Shown here in pieces: positions 52,856 to 61,657 of a stretch of DNA of 64,000 nucleotides. The DNA lies in the NCBI GenBank assembly GCA_900129675.1, contig FSRD01000001.1, positions 3,647,501-3,711,500 of the forward strand, in the 5' to 3' direction. This DNA is from Bradyrhizobium erythrophlei (GTDB taxonomy: Bacteria; Pseudomonadota; Alphaproteobacteria; Rhizobiales; Xanthobacteraceae). Numbering within the stretch: position 1 is the first letter of the stretch; every line of letters starts with the position of its first letter. Position numbers and translations under genes: made by a program. The notes below the pieces were generated by a model. That model did no database searches. It was not told the DNA's origin and worked only from the letters and a program-made list of their open reading frames with translations.

Positions 52856-54208
52856 CTACGACAGCCGCATATCGAGCAGCCTGCGGCCTTCGTTCCTGAG
52901 CAGCTTCTTCACCGCGCTGGAGGCGGCGATCTCGCCCTGGTTGGCGTAGGCTTCGTGGTTCTTCTCGATATCGTCGAGCCGGTAGAGATAGTTGACCATG
53001 ATCCCGGCGGATTCGCGCAGGCCCTTCGGCGAGACATCGCCGAGCCAGTCGATCCGCTCCAGCCGCGCGCCGTTGCCGATGTGGAAGCGCGCGACCGAAT
53101 CGATCAGCCGTCCCTTCGGCGTCCGCGCCTTCAGGAAATAATGCGCCGCCAGCGGCTCCAGCACGCCGCGCAGCTGCGCGGTCAGATCGGCATGTTCGAA
53201 CCAGTCGGGCTGGTCGAGGTTTTCCAGCAGAGCCCGCTCGTCGTCCGACACCGGAACGTCGGTGGCCTGTTTCAGCCATTGCACGAACCCCGGCACCGGC
53301 GACAGCGTCACGAAATTATCCAGCTTCGGCAATTCGCGCCGCAATTCCTCCACCACCTGCTTGATCAGGAAGCTGCCGAACGAGATGCCGCCAAGCCCGC
53401 GCTGGGTATTGGAAATCGAATAGAACACGGCGGTGCGGGCCCGTTCGACCGGCACCGGCTGCCGCTCTTCGGCGAGCAGCGGCGCGATCGCGGTCGGGAT
53501 CGACTCGGTCAGCGCGACCTCGACGAAGATCAGCGGTTCATCGGCGAGCTGCGGATGGAAGAAAGCGTAGCAGCGCCGGTCGATCGGATCGATGCGGCGG
53601 CGCAGATCGTTCCAGTCGCGGATTTCATGCACGGCCTCGTAGCGAATAATCTGTTCCAGAATATTCGCCGGCGTAGACCAGTCTATCCTGCGCAGCACGA
53701 GAAATCCCCTGTTGAACCAAGAAGACAGCAGATGCACCACGTCGCGGTCGACGGCGGCCAGATCCCGGTTGCCCTTCATCAGGGCAAGCAGGTCGGCGCG
53801 CATCGCCACCAGTTCGCTGGTGCCGCCGGGCGCCCGGTTGAGCCGGCGGATCAACTCCTGCCGCCGCGGCTCGGAGGCGAAGTGGAGGTCGCTGGCGTCG
53901 TCGTCGCTGGGCTGCGTGCGCCAGCTCTCGATCGCCTGCGACAGCTTTTCGCGGTCCGGACCATAGTCGCGGGCCAGCGCTTCGAAGAACGTCAGCCGGC
54001 CGGCGGCGTCGAGGTGGTGGTAGCGGTCGAGCACCTCGCGCGCCATCGCCGTGCCCGACGCCTCGCCGCGGCCCGACAGCAACGCCTGGCACAGTTCCAG
54101 CAGTTCGGAGGCGTCTTGCCGGTCGTCGGACGACCCGCCCCGCCGAAGCAGGGTCCGCCCGCGTTCGGAGATCGTCGAGAGCAGGTCGGAGAAAAAGGCG
54201 TTGGCCAT
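52856..54208 (-). CDS. mcd: Malonyl-CoA decarboxylase
   Basis: This 450-residue enzyme turns malonyl-CoA into acetyl-CoA and CO2. It has the helical N-terminal domain (residues about 1-160) and the acetyltransferase-like catalytic domain with HPQLADEPLIFVEVALT, the FYSISNTQRGLGGISFGSFLIKQV motif that holds the catalytic serine, a LSPVPGF motif, and a C-terminal segment with HIGNGARLERIDWLGD. The rhizobial relative is MatA, normally next to matB and matC for malonate use; neither is here, so the gene may instead limit malonyl-CoA levels. Confidence 0.95.
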   Translation of the reverse strand: MANAFFSDLLSTISERGRTLLRRGGSSDDRQDASELLELCQALLSGRGEASGTAMAREVLDRYHHLDAAGRLTFFEALARDYGPDREKLSQAIESWRTQPSDDDASDLHFASEPRRQELIRRLNRAPGGTSELVAMRADLLALMKGNRDLAAVDRDVVHLLSSWFNRGFLVLRRIDWSTPANILEQIIRYEAVHEIRDWNDLRRRIDPIDRRCYAFFHPQLADEPLIFVEVALTESIPTAIAPLLAEERQPVPVERARTAVFYSISNTQRGLGGISFGSFLIKQVVEELRRELPKLDNFVTLSPVPGFVQWLKQATDVPVSDDERALLENLDQPDWFEHADLTAQLRGVLEPLAAHYFLKARTPKGRLIDSVARFHIGNGARLERIDWLGDVSPKGLRESAGIMVNYLYRLDDIEKNHEAYANQGEIAASSAVKKLLRNEGRRLLDMRLS

Positions 54209-54318
54209 TGGCTGGGTCGAATCCGGGTGGTGCCGAACCTTACATGGGATTTAGGTCCGAGCCGATCACAATCAAGGGCATGGATAGTACGGAAATATGT
54301 CATGCCTCGTAACGGGTC

Positions 54319-54402
54319 ATGGCCGGGCTTGACCCGGCCATCCATCTCTCTTCAAAAAAGGTTGTCTTCAGTGATGGATACGCGGGTCAAGCCCGCGTAT
54401 GA
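54319..54402. repeat. Paired palindromes between genes
   Basis: Two small palindromes, GGCCGGGCTTGACCCGGCC and CGCGGGTCAAGCCCGCG, face each other 40 bases apart; each contains the shared piece GGGTCAAGCCC or its complement. The layout resembles the REP-like elements at 3254-3392 and marks a non-coding junction between the decarboxylase promoter and the AraC gene end. Confidence 0.7.
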
Positions 54403-54412
54403 CGACCTCCGC

Positions 54413-55222
54413 TTAGTTCTTCTCGGCAAACTCCGTCGGCGTCTTGCCGGTGACCTGGCGAAAGGCGTGGGAAAACGCCGGGACGCTGGCATAGCCGAGG
54501 TCGGAGGCGAGCTGCTTGACCGAGACATTGGCGTCCGTCGACAGTTTTTCGATCGCCGCCGCAATGCGGGCGCGCTGACACCAGGTCTTGAAGCTCAACT
54601 GCGTCTCCGACGAAAACAGCCGCGACAGCGTCCGCGCCGAAGTGCCGACCGCCCGCGCCAGCGTCTCGATCTCGTGCGCCCCGGTCGGATCGCCGAGCAC
54701 GATGTCGGCGGCGCGCCGGCAGCGCGGCTCTTGCGGCAGCGGAATGAAGGTCGCAGAATCCTCGGCCTGATGCAGCTCCAGCATGACGAGTTTTACCAGA
54801 AGCTCGGCGCGTTCGCGGCTATTGCTTGCGTCGAACAGCGCAAGGATGGCCTGATGCAGCAGCGGTGATACCCGCACCACGAATTCCGCCGCCAGGCTGG
54901 CGCTGCGCTTTTCGCGGCTCAGCCGGGCCACATCGAAATACAGCGTCCGCATCTGGATATCGGCGAGAACATCGATCGCATGCTCGAACAAAGCGGGGAC
55001 CCAGACGGCACGGTCGGGCGGCACCAGCCAGCGGCCCTTGGGCGTCGTCACCTGCATCGTGCCCTTCGCCGCATAGACCAGTTGGGCCTCGCGGTGCATG
55101 TGGGTGTCGAGCCGGACTCCCCTCTTGTAGGTGCGCGCGACCAGATGGATGCCATCGCCGGTGGTGCGTTGGCCCCTCAACAGGGCAGCTAGTGGCGTTT
55201 CGGCGACAGTCATTGGCGACAT
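54413..55222 (-). CDS. AraC family transcriptional regulator
   Basis: This 269-residue protein has an N-terminal cupin sensor (residues about 30-110, HMHREAQLVYAAKGTMQVTTPKGRWLVPPDRAVWVP) and a C-terminal AraC-type helix-turn-helix pair (about 170-265, with RTLSRLFSSETQLSFKTWCQRARI and YASVPAFSHAFRQVTGKTP). The sensor segment is close to the NimR/YeaM group. It is divergent from an MFS transporter 65 bases away and is likely to regulate it, as NimR does for NimT in E. coli. The inducer is unknown. Confidence 0.93.
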   Translation of the reverse strand: MSPMTVAETPLAALLRGQRTTGDGIHLVARTYKRGVRLDTHMHREAQLVYAAKGTMQVTTPKGRWLVPPDRAVWVPALFEHAIDVLADIQMRTLYFDVARLSREKRSASLAAEFVVRVSPLLHQAILALFDASNSRERAELLVKLVMLELHQAEDSATFIPLPQEPRCRRAADIVLGDPTGAHEIETLARAVGTSARTLSRLFSSETQLSFKTWCQRARIAAAIEKLSTDANVSVKQLASDLGYASVPAFSHAFRQVTGKTPTEFAEKN

Positions 55223-55287
55223 CCCGTCAGAACAAGAATCTATAACCTATTTCAAGACCTAAGAGGATTCGACCAGGGAATTTGAGC
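55223..55287. promoter_or_regulatory. Divergent promoter region AraC / MFS
   Basis: Only 65 bases separate the divergent AraC regulator and transporter genes, so both promoters and the regulator's site must lie here or overlap the coding ends. The centre is AT-rich (CTATAACCTATTTC). I did not find a convincing palindrome. Confidence 0.45.
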
Positions 55288-56463
55288 ATGAACAGCCCCA
55301 GCCGGGTGATCGGCTTCGTCAACGCGGCCCATTTCATCGACCATTATGCGATGCTGATCTTCGCCGCCGCCGTCATCATGATGGGCCCGGCGCTCGGCAT
55401 GGCCTATTCGGAGCTGCTGCCTTACGCCACCCCGGGCTTCGTCGCCTTCGGCGCGGGCTCGCTCGTCACCGGCTGGCTCGGCGATCGCTGGAGCCGCCGC
55501 CACATGATGGTGATCTTCTTTGCCGGCATCGGCGCCTCAATGATCGCGGTCGGCTTCGTGCAGACACCGCTGCAGCTTGGCGCGGCACTGCTCTCGATCG
55601 GCCTGTTCGCCTCGATCTATCATCCCGTCGGCACCGCCATGATCGTGTCCTATGCCGACCGGCTCGGCCGCGAGATGGGGTTGAACGGCGTCTGGGGCAA
55701 TCTCGGCGTGGCCTCTTCGGCGCTGGTCACCGGCGTGATCGGCCAGTATTTGGGTTGGCGCTGGGCCTTCATCGTCCCCGGCATCGTCACGATCCTGATC
55801 GGCGTAGCCTTCGCAAAGATGATCGTTCATGAGGATCGTTCAGGCTTCAGGCAGGCCGCGGCGCAGGCGCGGGTGGCAAAGCAGGACATGTGGCGCGTAA
55901 TCCTCGCGCTGTTCATCGTGGTGATTGCGATCTCGACCACCTTCAACGCAGTGACGGTGGCGCTGCCAAAACTGTTCGCGGAGCGGCTGGCCGACCTGAC
56001 CAAAAGCCCGGCGCTGCTCGGCGCGATCGCGGCCGCCGTCTATGTGTTCGGCGCGATGACGCAATACACCATCGGCAAGCTGATCGACCGCTGTTCGCTC
56101 AAAGCCGTCAGCCTGCCGCTGTCGTTCGTGCTGGCGCCGTTCCTGTATCTCGCCGCCACGCTGTCGAACCTGCCGCTGATCCTGGTTTCGATCGGCATCG
56201 TGATGGGCGCGTTCGGCCAGGTCACGGTCAACGACGCCATGGTGGGCAAATACACCAGCGAGGAATGGCGCTCGCGGGCCTACTCGGTGCGCTATTTCAT
56301 CGGCTTCACCGCGGCCGGCGCCTCCGTCGGCCTCGTGGCCTGGCTGTACGAGCAGGGCGGTTTCGTCACCATGCTGCACGCCTTCGGCGCGCTGTGCCTG
56401 CTGGTGATCGTGGCCGCAATCATCCTGCCGACCGAAATCAAAGTGCCGGCGGCGCAGCCCTAG
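55288..56463 (+). CDS. MFS transporter
   Basis: This 391-residue inner-membrane protein has about 12 hydrophobic helices and the major facilitator signature GWLGDRWSRRHMMV between helices 2 and 3 (residues about 65-80), with a long central loop around residue 195. The start MNSPSRVIGFVNAAHFIDHYAML resembles drug-export-like members such as fosmidomycin resistance proteins. The ATG at 55288 is taken; a TTG two codons earlier is open. Export of a small toxic compound under control of the divergent AraC regulator is likely, but the substrate is not visible. Confidence 0.93.
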   Translation: MNSPSRVIGFVNAAHFIDHYAMLIFAAAVIMMGPALGMAYSELLPYATPGFVAFGAGSLVTGWLGDRWSRRHMMVIFFAGIGASMIAVGFVQTPLQLGAALLSIGLFASIYHPVGTAMIVSYADRLGREMGLNGVWGNLGVASSALVTGVIGQYLGWRWAFIVPGIVTILIGVAFAKMIVHEDRSGFRQAAAQARVAKQDMWRVILALFIVVIAISTTFNAVTVALPKLFAERLADLTKSPALLGAIAAAVYVFGAMTQYTIGKLIDRCSLKAVSLPLSFVLAPFLYLAATLSNLPLILVSIGIVMGAFGQVTVNDAMVGKYTSEEWRSRAYSVRYFIGFTAAGASVGLVAWLYEQGGFVTMLHAFGALCLLVIVAAIILPTEIKVPAAQP

Positions 56464-56611
56464 TCGATTTTCGGCAATACCACGCCAGATGAATGAAGGC
56501 ATGACTGTCGTCCGGTCGTGCCGCGGGTGCGAGAAGAGGGATAGCTGTACGTCAAATCAGGGGTGGGCTAGGTTGCAGACAACAATCCGGGCGAAGCCCC
56601 TGGGGGATGTC

Positions 56612-56880
56612 GTGCAATTTCAGCTTGCCGTTGTCTCGATCCTTGCAGCCACCAGTTTTTGCGTACCTGCGGCCCAGGCGCAGGTTTCCGATGATGTCGT
56701 CAGGATTGGCGTGCTCAACGACCAGTCCGGCCTCTGGTTCACGACATGTATTTTGCCCAAGTGAAAAAGCCGTCGGAGTCGACCCAGCCCTGGGACTATT
56801 ACAGAATCCTAGGCGTGATCCCGGGCAACCAGGCGTTCCGTTCGCTGGCCGACAGCGGCTGTCCGTTGGTGGCACACTGA
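56612..56880 (+). pseudogene. Branched-chain amino acid-type solute-binding protein, internal deletion remnant
   Basis: The first part reads as a signal peptide and mature start (AQAQVSDDVVRIGVLNDQSGLW), typical of periplasmic type I binding proteins. After about 40 codons the frame breaks and, in another frame from 56743, it reads DMYFAQVKKPSES, WDYYRILGVIPGNQAF and SGCPLVAH, the normal C-terminal end of the same family. About 300 central residues are missing. This is a deleted gene whose two ends remain. It lies between the MFS gene and the LysR gene. Confidence 0.85.
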
Positions 56881-56895
56881 TCTGGCCGAACAGGG

Positions 56896-57795
56896 CTAGT
56901 TGCCGGCCGTCAGCACCGGGCGCACGCTGTCGATCTCGGCAATGATGAAATCGAAGAATGTGCGGACGCGCGGCATATGCCTGAGGTCGGGGTGCGTCAG
57001 CAGGTATATCGGCGAGTAAAGTCCAGGTAACGGCCCCAGCACGGAGACAAGGTCGGCTTCCCGGACCGCAAGCGGCATCGGCAGCGGCGCGAGGCCCGCG
57101 CCCGACTTCACCGTCATGAGCAACCCCGGCACGGTATTGCTTCGGACAACCACCCGCGCATTCGGAGCGACCGACCGAAGCCATTTGGCGGCGTGGTGAT
57201 CCCTGATGTCGCCGTCGAACTCGATCACCGAATGACCGGCGATGTCTTCGGCCCGTTCCACCCGGCCGTGGCGCTCGAGGTAGCCGCGGCTGCAATAGAG
57301 CGCCCAGGGCACATCGGCGATTTTGCGCCCTACCAGCGTCTCCTCGTTCGGAATCCCGGCGCGTATCGCCACATCGGCTTCGCCCTTGGCGATATCGAGG
57401 AAGTGGTCGCTCATGATGAGTTCGACCCGCAGGCCGGGATGGCGGCTGTGGAAGGTGTCGAGCAGCGGCGACTGCATCAACCGGTAGCCGATGGATTCCG
57501 AGCAGGTCACCCGAACCGAGCCGGTCGGCGTTTCGTCCGCGGCAACCAGATAGCGCTCGAGCGCGCCGATCGCTTTCTCAACCTGTTCGGCCCAGGGCTG
57601 CAACTCCGTGCCGAACTCGGTGAGCCGGTAGCCCGTCGCATGCCGGATCACGATATTCCGCCCGATCCGCTTTTCCAGTTCGGCCAGCCGGCGGTGAACG
57701 GTCGACTGGCTGAGATTGAGCGCCTTCGCAGCCGCGATCGTGCTGCCATGGCGGGCCACCGCCAGGAAATGCCGAAGATCGTCCCAGTCAAACAT
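56896..57795 (-). CDS. LysR family transcriptional regulator
   Basis: This 299-residue protein has the N-terminal winged helix-turn-helix (FDWDDLRHFLAVARHGST, then AAAKALNLSQSTVHRRLAELEKRIG) and a LysR substrate-binding domain from about residue 90. It is divergent from the solute-binding protein gene at 57905, and a T-N11-A palindrome lies between them. Control of that gene, perhaps with the solute as coinducer, is the natural inference. Confidence 0.95.
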   Translation of the reverse strand: MFDWDDLRHFLAVARHGSTIAAAKALNLSQSTVHRRLAELEKRIGRNIVIRHATGYRLTEFGTELQPWAEQVEKAIGALERYLVAADETPTGSVRVTCSESIGYRLMQSPLLDTFHSRHPGLRVELIMSDHFLDIAKGEADVAIRAGIPNEETLVGRKIADVPWALYCSRGYLERHGRVERAEDIAGHSVIEFDGDIRDHHAAKWLRSVAPNARVVVRSNTVPGLLMTVKSGAGLAPLPMPLAVREADLVSVLGPLPGLYSPIYLLTHPDLRHMPRVRTFFDFIIAEIDSVRPVLTAGN

Positions 57796-57830
57796 GAGCT
57801 ATTCACTCTTGACTTCGCGCGACGCAATCT

Positions 57831-57867
57831 TGCGGCTGCCGCATATGAGAAAATACGCCTAAGCGTA
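57831..57867. promoter_or_regulatory. LysR-type operator candidates
   Basis: TGCGGCTGCCGCA at 57831-57843 is a 13-base dyad with a T-N11-A layout, the classical LysR box, and TACGCCTAAGCGTA at 57854-57867 is a second short palindrome one helical turn further. Both lie in the 109-base gap between the LysR gene and the solute-binding protein gene. Confidence 0.6.
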
Positions 57868-57904
57868 CCCCATTAACAATCGATACTGAGGGAGGCAGGC
57901 GGTC

Positions 57905-59080
57905 ATGCTCAGGAAATCTTTCCATTTATTTGCGGCGTCGGCCCTGGCCGTCGCGTTGTTCGCCGGCGAAGTTGCAGCGCAAGAGACCATCAAGGTCGGG
58001 CTGGTCATGCCGCTCACCGGGGTTTTGGGCCCGGTCGGAAAACAGGCCGTCGCCGGCGCCCGTCTCTACATGGCGCAACATGGCGACATGGTCGCCGGCC
58101 ACAAGATCGAGCTGGTCGTCCGGGACGACGCCAGCGTTCCCGACAATTCGAAGCGCATAACCCAGGAGTTGATCGTCACGGACAAGGTCGCCATCCTCGG
58201 CGGCGGCCTGACGCCGAACGTGCTGGCCATTGCGCCCTTGGTCAACGAGAGCAAGACGGCGACGGTGGTCATGGTGTCGGGGACCTCGATCGTCACCGAA
58301 CGGTCGCCCTATTTTGTGCGCACGAGCTGGACCCACGCCCAGCAGGCGAGCGTGCTCGCCAACTGGGCGGCGAAGAACGGGTCGAAGCGCGCCACGATCA
58401 TCTCCTCCGACTGGGCGCCAGGGCACGAGGCATCCGGGGTATTTTCCGCGACCTTCACCCAGGCCGGCGGAACCATCGTGGAAGCGCTCAAGGTGCCATT
58501 GGCGAACCCCGACTTCGCGCCGTTCCTGCAGCGTGCCCGTGACGGCAATCCGGATACGCTGTTCGTGTTCGTTCCCGCCAGCCAGGCCGCGATCCTGGCG
58601 AAACAATTCGTCGAACGCGGGCTGGATAAATCCGGCATCAAGCTGATCGGCCCCGGCGATATCGCCGACGACGAAGACCTGCCGGGCATGAGCGATGCCA
58701 TGATCGGCACCGTGACGGCCGGCTTCTATTCCGCCCATCACCCCTCGGCGATGAACAAGGAATATGTCGCGGCCTTCCAGAAGGCCAACGCCAACGTGCG
58801 GCCGAACTTCATCAGCGTCAGCGCCTATGACGGCATGCACCTGATCTATCAGGCGCTGAAGAAGACCGAAGGCAAGACCGGCGGTCCTGCGCTCGTGGAG
58901 GCCATGAAGGGAATGGCGTGGGAAAGTCCGCGCGGCCCGATGTCGATCGATCCAAGAACCCGCGACGTGGTTCAGGACATCTACATTCGCCGGGTCGAGA
59001 AGGTCGATGGCGCGCTGTACAGCGTCGAATTCGAGACCTTCAAGGCGATCAACGATCCGACCAAGGTTGCGACCAGGTAA
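57905..59080 (+). CDS. Solute-binding protein, branched-chain amino acid type
   Basis: This 391-residue periplasmic protein has a signal peptide (residues 1-25, ending VAA-Q) and a type I binding-protein fold (ETIKVGLVMPLTGVLGPVGKQAVAGARLYM start; FYSAHHPSAMNKEYVAAFQKAN near residue 280). Such proteins bind amino acids, short acids or aromatic compounds and deliver them to LivFGHM-type transporters. No permease or ATPase gene is adjacent, so it is an orphan. Control by the divergent LysR regulator is likely. A strong terminator follows. Confidence 0.93.
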   Translation: MLRKSFHLFAASALAVALFAGEVAAQETIKVGLVMPLTGVLGPVGKQAVAGARLYMAQHGDMVAGHKIELVVRDDASVPDNSKRITQELIVTDKVAILGGGLTPNVLAIAPLVNESKTATVVMVSGTSIVTERSPYFVRTSWTHAQQASVLANWAAKNGSKRATIISSDWAPGHEASGVFSATFTQAGGTIVEALKVPLANPDFAPFLQRARDGNPDTLFVFVPASQAAILAKQFVERGLDKSGIKLIGPGDIADDEDLPGMSDAMIGTVTAGFYSAHHPSAMNKEYVAAFQKANANVRPNFISVSAYDGMHLIYQALKKTEGKTGGPALVEAMKGMAWESPRGPMSIDPRTRDVVQDIYIRRVEKVDGALYSVEFETFKAINDPTKVATR

Positions 59081-59098
59081 TCCGGACCATCCGACAGC

Positions 59099-59126
59099 GA
59101 AGCCCCGCCCTGCGGGGCTTCGTTGT
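59099..59126 (+). terminator. Rho-independent terminator
   Basis: GAAGCCCCGC, a three-base loop CCT and GCGGGGCTTC form a perfect 10-bp stem, followed by GTTGTT. It lies 18 bases after the solute-binding protein stop codon and is well placed to end that transcript. Confidence 0.85.
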
Positions 59127-59252
59127 TGTCCGGCCCCGGGGTTCGATAAATTTACCGGATCGATCAGCAATTTGGGTTTCAACATCTCCCGCGATCGACC
59201 AAGATGGTCGGTGAAGGCCCGAGGACCAACAAGGGCCGATGGGAGGAAACCG

Positions 59253-60053
59253 ATGTCCAGTCAACTGCCGCTTGTCGTCGGCCTCGTTTTGGGAGCCATG
59301 ATGATGACCGGACCTGCACGCGCCGATGCCCTGAAAGACGAAATCGCGCCGACCGGCAAGCTGCGGGTGGCGATCGCGATCAGCGCGGCCGGCGGCGCGT
59401 TCTGGTCGACCAAGACCAAAGCCGGCGGCTATGCCGGCGTACCCGTCGATCTCGGCAAGGAAATGGCCGCGCAGCTCGGCGTGCCCGTCGAATACGTCGT
59501 GCATAACAACTCCGGGCAGATCACCGACGCCGCCGCGAAAGGCACCTGGGATGTCACCTTCCTGCCGAAGGACCCGGAGCGTGAAGCCAGGATGTCGTTC
59601 GGGCCCGTCTATGAGGTCGCGGACGCCACCTACATCGTCAAGGCCGGATCGACGGCCACAAATTTCCAGACGCTCGACCAACCCGGCATGAAGGTCGCCG
59701 CCGTCAACAACACGACGACGATGCGCGGCGCAATCGCGCATCTGAAGAACGCCAAGGTCACGGGCTATCAGACCTATGACGAGATCTTCGCGTTGCTCAA
59801 GAGCGGAGAGATCGACGCGTTCGCGCTGTCGCGTGACCAGCTCAACGCCATGGCCAAGAAGATTTCGGGGACCCGCGTGCTGGACGAAACCTTCAAGCAG
59901 ACCGTCACCGCGGTCGCGGTGCCGCTGAACCATCCGCTGTCGGCCGCGTTTGCCGCCAAGTTCATGACGGACGCGACGACCAACGGCACGCTGCGCAAGG
60001 CCTATGACAATAACGGGCTGAAGGACACCCCGATCCGGACGCAGACGAAGTAG
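59253..60053 (+). CDS. Solute-binding protein, polar amino acid type
   Basis: This 266-residue periplasmic protein has a signal peptide (residues 1-25, ending ARA-D) and a type II SBP_bac_3 fold with the typical ITGKL-like start (APTGKLRVAIAISAAGG), the GVPVDLGKEMAAQLGVPVEYV segment and the GEIDAFALSRDQL segment. These proteins bind polar amino acids or related compounds. A GGGAGGA ribosome-binding site supports the ATG at 59253. Like its neighbour it has no permease or ATPase next to it. The strong terminator upstream means it has its own promoter. Confidence 0.92.
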   Translation: MSSQLPLVVGLVLGAMMMTGPARADALKDEIAPTGKLRVAIAISAAGGAFWSTKTKAGGYAGVPVDLGKEMAAQLGVPVEYVVHNNSGQITDAAAKGTWDVTFLPKDPEREARMSFGPVYEVADATYIVKAGSTATNFQTLDQPGMKVAAVNNTTTMRGAIAHLKNAKVTGYQTYDEIFALLKSGEIDAFALSRDQLNAMAKKISGTRVLDETFKQTVTAVAVPLNHPLSAAFAAKFMTDATTNGTLRKAYDNNGLKDTPIRTQTK

Positions 60054-60064
60054 CTCATCCAGAA

Positions 60065-60188
60065 TCAATTCGTCGCGCTCGCCGGGATCGGATCGAGGCC
60101 GCTCTTGACGAGGGTGTCGCGGGCGGCTGGCGAGACGAGGAACTTGATCAGGGCCCGGCCGGCGTCGGGCTCTTTCGAAACGCTGAAG
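60065..60188 (-). pseudogene. ModA-like solute-binding protein, C-terminal fragment
   Basis: On the minus strand this piece reads FSVSKEPDAGRALIKFLVSP, AARDTLVKSGLDPIP and a stop at 60065. That is the typical last 40 residues of molybdate-type (SBP_bac_11) binding proteins. The frame ends upstream where a half repeat of the CGTCATTGCGAG family (60190-60225) begins. The rest of the gene is missing, so it is a truncated remnant. Confidence 0.75.
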
Positions 60189-60189
60189 A

Positions 60190-60225
60190 CTGGATTGCTT
60201 CGTCGCTTCGCTGCTCGCGATGACG
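60190..60225. repeat. Half copy of the CGTCATTGCGAG-family repeat
   Basis: TGGATTGCTTCGTCGCTTCG followed by CTGCTCGCGATGACG matches the right half of copies 1-3. The left half is absent. It abuts the truncated ModA-like fragment and lies 15 bases before the end of the PHB depolymerase gene. Confidence 0.8.
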
Positions 60226-60239
60226 TGGAGAGAGTCAAC

Positions 60240-61463
60240 TCACGAATTGACGTGCACGAAATCCCGCAGCAGCGGATAGATCTCGTTGTTCCAGCGCCGG
60301 CCCGAGAACACGCCGTAATGGCCGACGCCGGCCTGCATGTGATGCACCTTGCGATAGGCGCGCACGCCGGTGCAGAGGTCCTGCGCTGCCAGCGTCTGGC
60401 CGATCGAGCAGATATCGTCCTTCTCGCCTTCGACCGTCATCAGGCCCATGCGCTTGATCGACGCCGGGTTCACCGGCCGGCCCCGATGCATCAACTTGCC
60501 TTGCGGCAGCAAATGCTCCTGGAACACATCGCGCACGGTCTCGATGTAGAACTCCGCCGGCAGATCCATCACGGCAAAATATTCGTCGTAGAACGTCTTG
60601 ATGATTTCGGCCTTTTCCTTCTCGCCCTTGGCGAGGTGATGGGCGAGATCGATGTGCTGCTTGATGTGGCGCTCGAGATTCATCGACACGAAGGCCGTGA
60701 GCTGCACGAAGCCGGGATAGACCTGCCGGAACCCGCCCTTGCACTGAAACGGCACGTAGTTGATCAAATTCTCCTGGAACCATTTGATCGGCTTGCTCTT
60801 GGCGAATTCATTGACCTTGGTCGGCTGAATGCGGGTATCGATCGGCCCTGCCATCAAGGTCAGCGTTGCCGGTCGCGCCGGATGATTGTCCTCCGACATG
60901 ACCGCGGCTGCCGCGAGCGCGGAGACCGAGGGCTGGCAGATCGCCACCATGTGCGAGCGCGGGCCCATCTTGTCGAGGAAGGTGATCAAATGTTCGGTGT
61001 AGTCCTCAAGGCCGAATCTGCCGGCATTGAGCGGAATGTCGCGTGGATTGTGCCAGTCGGTGATGTAGACGTCGTGGTCCTGCAGCAGCGTCTTGACGGT
61101 GCCGCGCAACAATGTCGCGAAATGGCCGGACATCGGCGCTACCAGCAACAGCCGCGGCTGTTCCGGCCCATCCACTTTCTTGAAGCGCAACAGCGAGCCG
61201 AACGGCGTCGAGAAGGTGATTTCTTCCTCCACCTTCAGTTCCCGGTTGCCTACCGTCACGCTGTCGATCCCGTAGGGCGGGCGCGCGTTGGTCAGCGAGG
61301 AGCGTGAAATCAATTCAAGCGCCGCCGCAAGCCGCCCGAACACCTTGTCGGAGACACCCTGCGGCACGAGATTGAGATATTTGAGGGCTGCCGCGGCTCC
61401 GGTCCGCCACGGCGCCGTAAGGTCCATGTGGTTCTCGTACGCTTGGTACATCATTGACTTCAT
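60240..61463 (-). CDS. phaZ: Intracellular polyhydroxybutyrate depolymerase
   Basis: This 407-residue protein is of the PhaZ1 type that degrades stored PHB granules in the cytoplasm. It starts MKSMMYQAYENHMDL, has the VAPMSGHFATLLRGTV motif, the cysteine nucleophile C176 in AICQPSV (a cysteine replacing the serine of the usual lipase box), YITDWHNPRDIPL, and the C-terminal AGVGHYGVFSGRRWNNEIYP motif with the histidine. It has no signal peptide. It stands alone on the minus strand, with no phaC or phaP near. Confidence 0.95.
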   Translation of the reverse strand: MKSMMYQAYENHMDLTAPWRTGAAAALKYLNLVPQGVSDKVFGRLAAALELISRSSLTNARPPYGIDSVTVGNRELKVEEEITFSTPFGSLLRFKKVDGPEQPRLLLVAPMSGHFATLLRGTVKTLLQDHDVYITDWHNPRDIPLNAGRFGLEDYTEHLITFLDKMGPRSHMVAICQPSVSALAAAAVMSEDNHPARPATLTLMAGPIDTRIQPTKVNEFAKSKPIKWFQENLINYVPFQCKGGFRQVYPGFVQLTAFVSMNLERHIKQHIDLAHHLAKGEKEKAEIIKTFYDEYFAVMDLPAEFYIETVRDVFQEHLLPQGKLMHRGRPVNPASIKRMGLMTVEGEKDDICSIGQTLAAQDLCTGVRAYRKVHHMQAGVGHYGVFSGRRWNNEIYPLLRDFVHVNS

Positions 61464-61657
61464 TCGGGTCCGCCCCTTCCCGTATTGCTATGCAATATCG
61501 AAGCCAAGGCGGCATCAAACGGCCTCGAAAACTGGCACGTCGCTTGCTGCGTAGGAAGCCGGGAGCATAGGCATTGGGCACGGGCCGCGAACCATCGGGC
61601 CGAGCGGGCGTGCCCGTTTGACCGTGGAATCGACGTGCATGCGTGAGGGAAGGGCCT

